Assembly: GCF_027922145.1 (NCBI RefSeq)
Contig: NZ_BSFC01000001.1
Span: forward strand, 1 to 32,204
Reading direction: 5' to 3'
From: Novosphingobium resinovorum
GTDB taxonomy: Bacteria; Pseudomonadota; Alphaproteobacteria; Sphingomonadales; Sphingomonadaceae
Length of the DNA stretch: 32,204 nt
Part shown: piece by piece, positions 26,408-32,204 of the stretch
Position numbering within the stretch: position 1 is the first letter of the stretch
Layout of the letters: each line of letters starts with the position of its first letter
The notes under the pieces: generated by a model
Seen by the model: the letters and a program-made list of their open reading frames with translations, nothing else
What the model was told of the DNA's origin: nothing
The model's database searches: none
Program-made: the position numbers and the translations under genes

Positions 26408-26484
26408 CGTCATTGCGAGCGCAGCGAAGCAATCCAGGGCAGTTTCGCGCCGCTCTGGATTGCTTCGCTGCGCTCGCAATGACG
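26408..26484. repeat. REP-like palindrome, copy 2 (30-bp perfect stem)
   Basis: Arms 26408-26437 and 26455-26484 are exact reverse complements over 30 bases, extendable by three pairs including a G-T wobble. The arms match copy 1 except for one position (A to C in the left arm), and the partner base in the right arm changes too (T to G). Located between the membrane protein gene and the cystathionine beta-lyase gene on the same strand. Confidence 0.9.
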
Positions 26485-26549
26485 AAAGGTCGGTTTAATC
26501 AAATGTCATAGTGCTCTAGGGTCAGCGCTCCCCACTCGCGGAGACGACA

Positions 26550-27764
26550 TTGAGCAGCACGAATGCCCCCGGAACCCTCTCCAACGCCACGGTAATCGTC
26601 GGCGCGGGGAGGCGTAGCGAATGGACCGGGCCGGTCGTCAACCCCCCGGTCTGGCGCGCGAGCACCCACCTCTACGAGAACACCGCCGCGCTGGCGCAGG
26701 GTCCGCGTACCAACGAGGACGGGCGTTTCTTCTACGGCCGCCGGGGCGCGCCGACGCAGTGGGCGCTGGCCGACGCGCTGACCGCGCTGGAGCCCGGCGC
26801 CGCAGGCACCGTGCTCTATCCTTCCGGCGTCGCCGCCATTGCCGGGGTCATGCTGACCCTGCTGCGGCCGGGCGACGTCGTGCTGATCACCGACAATGCC
26901 TACGACCCGACCCGTTCGATGGGCAAGGGCCTGCTGACCGACATGGGCATCGAGCCGCGCTTCTTCGATCCGCTGGATCTGAAGGCCTACGAAGCCGCCT
27001 TCTGCGACCGCACACGGGCAGTGCTGCTGGAAGCACCGGGCAGCCTCTCGATGGAAATGTGCGACCTGCCCGCGCTGGCCCGCATCGCGCGGGAGAAGGG
27101 CGCGGTTTCGGTGCTCGACAACACCTGGGCCAGCCCGCTCGGCTTCGCGGGGCTGAGCCACGGGATCGACGTGGTGCTGATGGCGCTGACCAAGCATGTC
27201 GGCGGCCACTCGGACCTGATGATGGGCAGCGCCAGCGCCGGGCCGGAACTCTACGCAAAGCTGCGCGGCCGCGCGCAGCAACTGGGCAATGTCGTCTCTC
27301 CCGACGACGCGGCGCTTGCGCTTCGCGGCCTACGTACCTTGCACTTGCGCCTTGCCCACGAGACGCAGAGCGCGCTGGAAATCGCAACGTGGCTCTCGAA
27401 GCGGCCGGAAGTGGCGCAAGTGCTCTGCCCGATGCTGCCCGGCGCACCGGGCCATGACTTGTGGAAGCGCGATTTCACAGGCGGCTGCGGCCTCTTCAGC
27501 TTCACTTTCAGGGGCGGCGATGCAGCCGCGCGCAACCGCTTCATCGATGCGCTGACGTTGTTCGGCATCGGCTATTCGTGGGGCGGGTTCGAAAGCCTGG
27601 CGATCCCCATCGAGCCTTCCGCCTACCGCAACACCATGGCCTGGCCGCCCGCTCCTGCCGCGGAAGGCGACCGCCACGGCGTACGCCTTGCCATCGGCCT
27701 GGAGGCGCCCGAGGACCTCATCGCCGACATCGAGCAGGCACTGGAAGCATGGCGGGGGCAGTGA
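26550..27764 (+). CDS. metC: Cystathionine beta-lyase (Cys/Met metabolism PLP enzyme)
   Basis: PLP enzyme that cleaves cystathionine to homocysteine, pyruvate and ammonia in methionine synthesis. 404 residues, normal length. The PLP Lys is K215 in ALTKHVGGHSD. D190 in LDNTWASP and Y62 in FFYGRRGAPTQ contact the cofactor and neighbouring subunit. YPSGVAAIAGVML is the phosphate-binding part. The KHVGGHSD context is MetC-like rather than MetB/MetZ. The start appears to be TTG at 26550, with GCGGAGA six bases upstream; no in-frame ATG lies near. Its last 16 bases overlap the MscS gene. Confidence 0.93.
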   Translation: MSSTNAPGTLSNATVIVGAGRRSEWTGPVVNPPVWRASTHLYENTAALAQGPRTNEDGRFFYGRRGAPTQWALADALTALEPGAAGTVLYPSGVAAIAGVMLTLLRPGDVVLITDNAYDPTRSMGKGLLTDMGIEPRFFDPLDLKAYEAAFCDRTRAVLLEAPGSLSMEMCDLPALARIAREKGAVSVLDNTWASPLGFAGLSHGIDVVLMALTKHVGGHSDLMMGSASAGPELYAKLRGRAQQLGNVVSPDDAALALRGLRTLHLRLAHETQSALEIATWLSKRPEVAQVLCPMLPGAPGHDLWKRDFTGGCGLFSFTFRGGDAAARNRFIDALTLFGIGYSWGGFESLAIPIEPSAYRNTMAWPPAPAAEGDRHGVRLAIGLEAPEDLIADIEQALEAWRGQ

Positions 27765-28810
27765 CCGCGCCCCTTGTCGCGGCCGCCACGGCGAGCCCGA
27801 CGCCGACCGCGACAGCCACCGCCGTCGTGGTCAAGCACGCCGAGCCGGTCGCGGGCGCGGAAGGCATCAAGAACGTCGTCTCCGCCCGCAGCGACACGAT
27901 CGGCAACATCGTCGACACGCTCGACAAGCTGGCCGTGCAGGTCGGCTCCAGCCGCATTTCGCTGTGGGACTTGACCGTCATCGTCGCTGTGCTCGCGCTG
28001 GTGATCTCGGTCGCCTGGATCACCAGCCGCATGTCGAGCCGGCTGCTGGCCCGCGCGACGCGCCTCGACATGACGCAGCGGCTGCTGACCGAGAAGATGG
28101 TCAGCCTGTTTATCTGGACCGTGGCCATCCTCGTCGGCATCGACGTGCTGGGGATCGATCTGACGGCGCTGACGGTGTTCTCCGGCGCCTTCGGCCTCGC
28201 CATCGGCTTCGGCCTGCAGAAGACCTTCGGCAACCTGATCGCCGGTATCATCCTGCTGATGGACAAGTCGATCAAGCCGGGCGACGTCATCGCCATTGCC
28301 GACCAGAGCGGGCAGTACACCTTCGGCCAGATCCGCCGCATTGGCATCCGCGCCGTCTCGCTCACCACGCGCGACCAGAAGGAATACCTGATCCCGAACG
28401 AGAACCTGATGATCAATCAGGTCGAGAACTGGTCATATTCGTCGAAGAATGTGCGTATCCAAGTCCCGGTCGTGGTCCCCTATGCCTCCGATATCGAGCT
28501 TGCCGAGAAGCTGATGCTGGAGGCAGCGGGTGCCGTAAAACGTGTCCTCAAGGCCCCGCCGCCGACCGTCTGGCTCGACAGCTTCGCGGAGAATGGAGTC
28601 GCCTTCGTGATCCACGTCTGGATCACCGATCCCGAGGAAGGCACCGGAAACGTGCGTTCTGACGTCCTAAAAGGGCTCTGGAGGCTTATGCGCGAGAACG
28701 GCATCAAGGTGCCTTTCCCTCAGCGCGATCTCAACCTTCGCGATACTGAGACGATGCGCGAGTTGATTGCCGCGCTTCGGTCCGACGAGGGCAAGACGCC
28801 CCTGAACTGA
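27749..28810 (+). CDS. Small-conductance mechanosensitive channel, MscS family
   Basis: Inner-membrane tension-gated channel, 353 residues. A low-complexity Ala/Thr N-terminus (1-35) is followed by TM1 (about 73-93), TM2 (about 116-134) and the pore helix (about 140-170) with the Gly/Ala-packed GAFGLAIGFGLQKTFGN. The beta domain follows: KPGDVIAI, GQIRRIGIRAVSLTTRDQKE, YLIPNENLMINQVENWSY, the MscS signature. The ATG at 27749 overlaps the metC end by 16 bases in a different frame, suggesting coupled translation. Protects against hypo-osmotic shock by family knowledge. Confidence 0.93.
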   Translation: MAGAVTAPLVAAATASPTPTATATAVVVKHAEPVAGAEGIKNVVSARSDTIGNIVDTLDKLAVQVGSSRISLWDLTVIVAVLALVISVAWITSRMSSRLLARATRLDMTQRLLTEKMVSLFIWTVAILVGIDVLGIDLTALTVFSGAFGLAIGFGLQKTFGNLIAGIILLMDKSIKPGDVIAIADQSGQYTFGQIRRIGIRAVSLTTRDQKEYLIPNENLMINQVENWSYSSKNVRIQVPVVVPYASDIELAEKLMLEAAGAVKRVLKAPPPTVWLDSFAENGVAFVIHVWITDPEEGTGNVRSDVLKGLWRLMRENGIKVPFPQRDLNLRDTETMRELIAALRSDEGKTPLN

Positions 28811-28939
28811 TTGCGGCATACCCACCTGTTTGGGACTTGTCCGGAAAGGCTTGTCTGTATCCAAATTCCCTTTGTCGATCCTCGGCACGCGATCTCGATA
28901 CTATTTGGATACCGATCTTTCGAGTACCCGGGGGGCGAG

Positions 28940-29233
28940 ATGGCCACCTAGACCCGATTGACCGTTGTCATGTTGAAGGCGCCTGAGTCCGCACGAAAAC
29001 CTGCGAAGATGCTCGACATGATCAAGGGTGCCTGACATTGCACTTTCGTGCTGGCCGGAGCCTTGCGCTGGTGGAAGCTCCTGCCGGTATTGCTGGTGAG
29101 CTATACCTTTTTCGGCCTCGAACCCAACGACCTGCCGCTCGACGGCATGGTCCGGACGACCGAGCGTGAGATGCTGTCGCTGCTGGGCGAGACGGACTTG
29201 CCGCCTGCCCTGGCTCCCAGTCCTACGTTCTGA
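28940..29233 (+). pseudogene. Possible decayed reading frame with two in-frame stops
   Basis: One frame reads MAT, stop (TAG 28949), TRLTVVMLKAPESARKPAKM, LDMIKGA, stop (TGA 29033), HCTFVLAGALRWWKLLPVLL and onward to SPTF before a stop at 29231. The last part has a hydrophobic segment and coding-like codon use, but its only start (GTG 29048) has no ribosome site. It may be a decayed gene, or the last 61 codons may be a small membrane protein. The rest of 28811-29247 holds no recognisable gene. Confidence 0.3.
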
Positions 29234-29237
29234 CCTG

Positions 29238-29268
29238 AAGCGCTTCTTCAGTACCCGAAGAAGCGCTT
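29238..29268 (-). terminator. Hairpin spanning the Rieske oxygenase stop codon
   Basis: AAGCGCTTCTTC (29238-29249) and GAAGAAGCGCTT (29257-29268) are exact reverse complements, loop of seven bases. On the minus strand the first arm encodes the last codons (Lys-Arg-Phe-Phe) of the oxygenase, the loop carries Gly-Tyr, and the stop codon enters the second arm. Possible terminator or mRNA-end stabiliser; no T-tract. Confidence 0.6.
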
Positions 29269-30309
29269 GAGCCCGAGGGCCTTGAGGCCGCGGCGATACG
29301 TCATCGAACTCATGTCCGCAGGGATATGCGCCTCGTCGGTAGGATCGAGCGGAAGCCATTCGGGCATCTGCGCCTCGACGATGGCCTTGTCCTCCTCGAA
29401 GATGCGCTGGTTGAAGTCGTAGACGTCCTGCACCGGCAGGTCGGTGTCGAAATTGCGGGCGATCGGCGCAAACAGGCGCGTCACACGGGCCGACACCGGC
29501 GAGGCGGCGTTCATGATGACCAGCCGGTCGGTGCCCGGGAAATGAATCTCCAGCGTCGCCGTGAACGGCAGGTGGCAGCGGAAATGGCGCAGCCAGTTGA
29601 ATCCGGGAACCCCGCGCTGAGAGACGCCGATCGGATAGTTGCCTACCGAACTCCAGTATTCTGCCTCGAAGCCGTATTCGGTCCGTTTCGGCGCATAGGC
29701 CGGGCCTTCGGCATTGTCGGGATCGGCGAAAGTCTCGGTATGCACGAAGGCGAAGTGCGCGACGTCGAGAAAGCCTTCCAACTGGCGTCCAGCGAAACCG
29801 TTGATATCGATCCAGGGACAGGTGATCTGCTGGAATTCGGGCTCTTCCCAGTGCGGCATGTCGGGAATGTCGCCCGTCGCGGGAGCATCGCCCTCGGCGT
29901 CGAGGCAGGTCCAGATCAGGCCGTAGCGTTCGAAGCTGGGGAAAGTACGCAGGTGCAGCCGCTCCGGAATGTCGCGCGCGGGGTGCGCAGGGACGTGGAC
30001 GCACTTGCCGCCGCCCCCGAACCTGAGACCGTGATAGGGGCACACCACGCTATCGCCCTGCTGCGTCCCGAGGCTTAGCGGCACCCCGCGATGCGGGCAT
30101 ACGTTGGTCGCGACGACAATCTCGTCGCCTGACTTGTAGATCACCAGCGGCTGGTCGAGCAGCCTGGTGCCGACCGGCTTCTCGCCCACTTCGCGAGCGA
30201 GTGCTACGGGATACCAGTGACGGGCGAGGACGTACCAGTCTTCCGGATCGAAAGTGCAGCCCAGGGGAAGGGCAGGCCGAACGGGGGCGATGACGGCGGC
30301 AGTAGCCAT
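29248..30309 (-). CDS. Rieske [2Fe-2S] aromatic ring-hydroxylating/demethylating oxygenase, alpha subunit
   Basis: Non-heme iron oxygenase of 353 residues, the size of VanA-like and related alpha-only enzymes. The Rieske cluster ligands are C71-x-H73 (CPHRG) and C90-x2-H93 (CPYHG). The mononuclear iron ligands are H185 and H190 in DVAHFAFVH, with the bridging D182, and probably D307 in FEEDKAIVE. It needs a separate reductase, not present here. Start at 30309 (MATAAVIAP) was chosen because the domain begins soon after; a longer frame upstream encodes basic, unlikely sequence and the ribosome site is weak. Divergent from the nitrate-reductase-like gene. Substrate unknown, aromatic or methoxylated compounds possible. 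Confidence 0.94.
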   Translation of the reverse strand: MATAAVIAPVRPALPLGCTFDPEDWYVLARHWYPVALAREVGEKPVGTRLLDQPLVIYKSGDEIVVATNVCPHRGVPLSLGTQQGDSVVCPYHGLRFGGGGKCVHVPAHPARDIPERLHLRTFPSFERYGLIWTCLDAEGDAPATGDIPDMPHWEEPEFQQITCPWIDINGFAGRQLEGFLDVAHFAFVHTETFADPDNAEGPAYAPKRTEYGFEAEYWSSVGNYPIGVSQRGVPGFNWLRHFRCHLPFTATLEIHFPGTDRLVIMNAASPVSARVTRLFAPIARNFDTDLPVQDVYDFNQRIFEEDKAIVEAQMPEWLPLDPTDEAHIPADMSSMTYRRGLKALGLKRFFGY

Positions 30310-30378
30310 GGAATTTTCATCCGCTGAAGGTTTCCCGCGCCTTTTCCGCCTCCTTCTCTGCTCTATCAAACGCAATGA

Positions 30379-30398
30379 TTTGCACATTGTGTTGCAAA
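30379..30398. promoter_or_regulatory. Dyad TTTGCA-N8-TGCAAA in the divergent region
   Basis: TTTGCA (30379-30384) and TGCAAA (30393-30398) are perfect 6-bp arms with an 8-base centre, 70-90 bases upstream of the Rieske start. The size fits a dimeric regulator. The right half-site recurs as TGCAAAAT at 30441. Confidence 0.4.
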
Positions 30399-30410
30399 AT
30401 TTAGAGCGGA

Positions 30411-30424
30411 AGCAGTCGACTGCT
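30411..30424. promoter_or_regulatory. Perfect 14-bp palindrome in the divergent region
   Basis: AGCAGTCGACTGCT is its own reverse complement without a spacer. Its centre lies 29 bases from that of the neighbouring TTTGCA dyad. Candidate operator for the Rieske gene, the molybdoenzyme gene or both. No regulator gene is adjacent in the window. Confidence 0.4.
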
Positions 30425-30620
30425 GATGGCAATGCCGCGCTGCAAAATCGTGCTTGTCGATGCGTATTGTATCTGTCAGTATATCGAGCATCTGAGGCTT
30501 CTTCCGCAGCGTGGCGGCAGGCAGCCCGTCTCATTTCATGATTGTATGGCAACGGCGCCATCGGCTCATTCCGGGTTCGGGGTGCGGCTGATGGCGCTTT
30601 TTCGTGTTGGAAAGGCTGGC

Positions 30621-32204
30621 GTGGAGCGCAAATCGGTAAAGAGCGTGTGCCCCTATTGCGGTGTTGGCTGCGGTATTGTCATGGATGTTGCGGACGGTCG
30701 CATCGTCAAGGTGACCGGTGACAAGAACCATCCGACGAATTTCGGCAGGCTGTGCACCAAGGGAAGCAGTTGCCATGTCCCGGTGACGGCTCCGGGGCGC
30801 GCAGATGCGGCTTATGCCCGCATCGCCGGCAGCAGCGACCAGGGTGCGATCCCGATGAGCGAGGCGATCAGCCGAACCGCAAATGGCCTGCGCACGATTA
30901 TCGATCGTGACGGGCCGGACGCGGTCTCGTTCTACGTCTCGGGGCAGATGTCGCTCGAGGCGCAGTACCTTGCCAACAAGCTATGCAAAGGTTTCATCGG
31001 CACCAACAATATCGAAAGCAACTCGCGGCTGTGCATGGCGAGCGCTGCCAGCGGCTACAAGCTCTCGATCGGAGCGGATGGCCCTCCGGGATCCTACCAG
31101 GATTTCGACCAGGCGGACCTCTTCTTCGTGATTGGCGCCAATATGGCGGACTGCCATCCGATCCTGTTTCTCAGAATGATGGTCCGGGTGAAGGCGGGCG
31201 CAAAGCTGATCGTCGTCGATCCGCGGCGCAACACCACGGCGGACAAGGCCGACCTGTTCCTTCAGGTAAAACCGGGCACGGACCTCGCACTGCTCAATGG
31301 CCTGCTGCATCTCCTTGTCGAGCAGGGCGGCATCGATCGCGACTTCATATCTGCGTTCACCGAAGGCTGGGATGCGATGCCGCAGTTTCTTGCGGACTAC
31401 GCACCGCCGCGGGTTGCCGAGATCACAGGCATCCCGGAGGCCGATCTGCGGCAGGCCGCGCAATGGATCGCAAAGGCAGGCGAATGGATGACCTGCTGGA
31501 CCATGGGGCTCAACCAGAGCACGCATGGCACCTGGAATACCAATGCGATCTGCAACCTGCACCTCGCGACCGGGGCCATCTGCCGTCCGGGCAGCGGGCC
31601 ATTCTCGCTTACGGGCCAGCCCAATGCCATGGGTGGTCGCGAGATGGGATACATGGGGCCGGGCCTGCCTGGCCAGCGTGCGACCATCAGCGAGGCCGAT
31701 CGCCTCTTCGTCGAGGACGCGTGGGGTGTTCCGCATGGCACTCTGCGGGTCGAGAGCGGCGCCGGTACGGTGGCGATGTTCGAGGAAATGGTGAAAGGCC
31801 GGATAAAAGCGTGCTGGATCATCTGCACCAACCCGGTCGCCAGCGTCTCCAATCGCAAGACCGTCATTGCCGGGCTGGAGGCGGCCGAACTGGTCGTCAC
31901 CCAGGATGTCTATGTCGATACCGAGACAAATCGCCATGCCCACATCATCCTTCCGGGGGCGCTATGGGCAGAAGCGGAAGGAGTCATGATCAATTCCGAG
32001 CGTAACCTGACGCTCATGCAGAAGGCGGTCGATCCTCCGGGCGAGGCGATGGCGGATTGGGAGATCATTGCCCGAGTGGCCTGCGAAATGGGATATCGCG
32101 ATGCGTTCACTTATGCATGCGCCGAGGATGTCTTCGAGGAAATCCGCCAGTTGTCAACGGCGGCGCAAAAGTCGGCCACGGGGCGGAGTAAAACCAGGCC
32201 AGTG
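30621..32204 (+). CDS. Assimilatory-type nitrate reductase catalytic subunit (NasA-like molybdoenzyme), 3' end missing
   Basis: Cytoplasmic Mo-bis-MGD oxidoreductase; about 510 recognisable codons of an expected 850-900. The N-terminal [4Fe-4S] motif is C10-x2-C13-x3-C17-x27-C45 (CPYCGVGCG, then GRLCTKG). SNSRLCMASA puts the likely Mo-ligand Cys at 138, as in NapA/NasA. TGQPNAMGGREMG and the ending stretch TETNRHAHIILPGALWAEAE, then GVMINSERN, are typical. GTG 30621 is preferred because GGAAAGG lies five bases upstream; ATG 30591 or 30546 are alternatives. The frame stays open to the window edge, but from about 32152 it no longer looks like this family and resembles an IS end. No nitrite reductase or transporter is in the window. 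Confidence 0.9.
   Translation, partial: MERKSVKSVCPYCGVGCGIVMDVADGRIVKVTGDKNHPTNFGRLCTKGSSCHVPVTAPGRADAAYARIAGSSDQGAIPMSEAISRTANGLRTIIDRDGPDAVSFYVSGQMSLEAQYLANKLCKGFIGTNNIESNSRLCMASAASGYKLSIGADGPPGSYQDFDQADLFFVIGANMADCHPILFLRMMVRVKAGAKLIVVDPRRNTTADKADLFLQVKPGTDLALLNGLLHLLVEQGGIDRDFISAFTEGWDAMPQFLADYAPPRVAEITGIPEADLRQAAQWIAKAGEWMTCWTMGLNQSTHGTWNTNAICNLHLATGAICRPGSGPFSLTGQPNAMGGREMGYMGPGLPGQRATISEADRLFVEDAWGVPHGTLRVESGAGTVAMFEEMVKGRIKACWIICTNPVASVSNRKTVIAGLEAAELVVTQDVYVDTETNRHAHIILPGALWAEAEGVMINSERNLTLMQKAVDPPGEAMADWEIIARVACEMGYRDAFTYACAEDVFEEIRQLSTAAQKSATGRSKTRPV
32152..32204 (+). mobile_element. Putative IS21-type insertion sequence terminus (element extends rightwards out of window)
   Basis: Begins TGTCAACGGCGGCGC. 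Two imperfect direct repeats follow: GGCGCAAAAGTCGGCCAC (32162-32179) and GGCGGAGTAAAACCAGGCCA (32182-32201). TG-starting ends with repeated internal blocks are typical of IS21-family elements. It interrupts the molybdoenzyme gene at about codon 511. Its mirror-oriented counterpart is at the left edge of the window. No transposase is visible, so the call rests on pattern only. Confidence 0.5.

Larger units (their letters stand above)
30310..30620. other. Divergent intergenic region with AT-rich core
   Basis: 311 bases between the Rieske gene and the molybdoenzyme gene. It holds two dyads (listed separately) and a repeated octamer TGCAAAAT at 30393-30400 and 30441-30448. A plausible extension of the molybdoenzyme frame to ATG 30591 or 30546 would shorten it. 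No RNA gene was seen. Confidence 0.5.

Noticed and set aside
30430..30450. Sigma54 (-24/-12) promoter near TGGCAATGCC before the nitrate reductase gene
   Set aside because: The distance between the GG and GC elements is two bases too long.
30310..30561. N-terminal extension of the Rieske oxygenase
   Set aside because: Basic, unstructured sequence without ribosome site; it would overlap the dyads of the divergent promoter region.

Overview
The window looks like a piece of a GC-rich alphaproteobacterial chromosome, most likely from a sphingomonad (Novosphingobium/Sphingobium/Sphingomonas type). This rests on three TonB-dependent receptors (one of the Caulobacter/Xanthomonas type), orphan SsuA-like lipoproteins next to receptors, a GNAT-nitrilase fusion, a Rieske oxygenase, an assimilatory-type nitrate reductase and REP-like palindromes. 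The genus is an inference. No rRNA, tRNA or CRISPR was seen.

Both edges look like outer ends of IS21-type insertion sequences (about 1-45 and 32152-32204), so the window may be a whole contig bounded by IS copies. Bases 45-935 hold no convincing gene. From 936 to 12204 runs a plus-strand uptake and catabolism block: an exported FGly sulfatase, an ACS-type MFS transporter, a TonB-dependent receptor, an SsuA-like Tat lipoprotein, a 44-codon small ORF, a class II aldolase/adducin protein, a second receptor, and a second SsuA-like lipoprotein overlapping it. No ABC permease or ATPase is present. The simplest reading is acquisition of a sulfated or sulfonated organic compound: receptor across the outer membrane, lipoprotein capture, desulfation in the periplasm, MFS across the inner membrane.

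The middle part (12381-18560) begins with a frameshifted remnant of an IS5-type transposase. It continues with a DEDDh exonuclease-BRCT protein and a small conserved-looking protein. Then comes a minus-strand three-gene unit (alpha/beta hydrolase, SDR, alpha/beta hydrolase) divergent from a DJ-1/PfpI-AraC regulator. It ends with a 407-residue protein carrying two TetR-like DNA-binding regions in one chain.

That double TetR faces a third receptor followed closely by an exported CX5R tyrosine/lipid phosphatase, which looks like a second nutrient-acquisition unit, perhaps for a phosphorylated substrate. Next are the GNAT-nitrilase fusion, a small cysteine-containing protein, queF, a proline-rich membrane protein, a cystathionine beta-lyase with a TTG start, and an overlapping MscS channel. 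Two near-identical perfect hairpins (24407-24482 and 26408-26484) differ by a compensated base pair.

The 3' part holds an apparently decayed reading frame (28940-29233), a minus-strand Rieske oxygenase with a hairpin across its stop codon, a divergent intergenic region with two clear dyads, and the first ~510 codons of a nitrate-reductase-like molybdoenzyme that appears to be interrupted by the IS-like end at the window edge.
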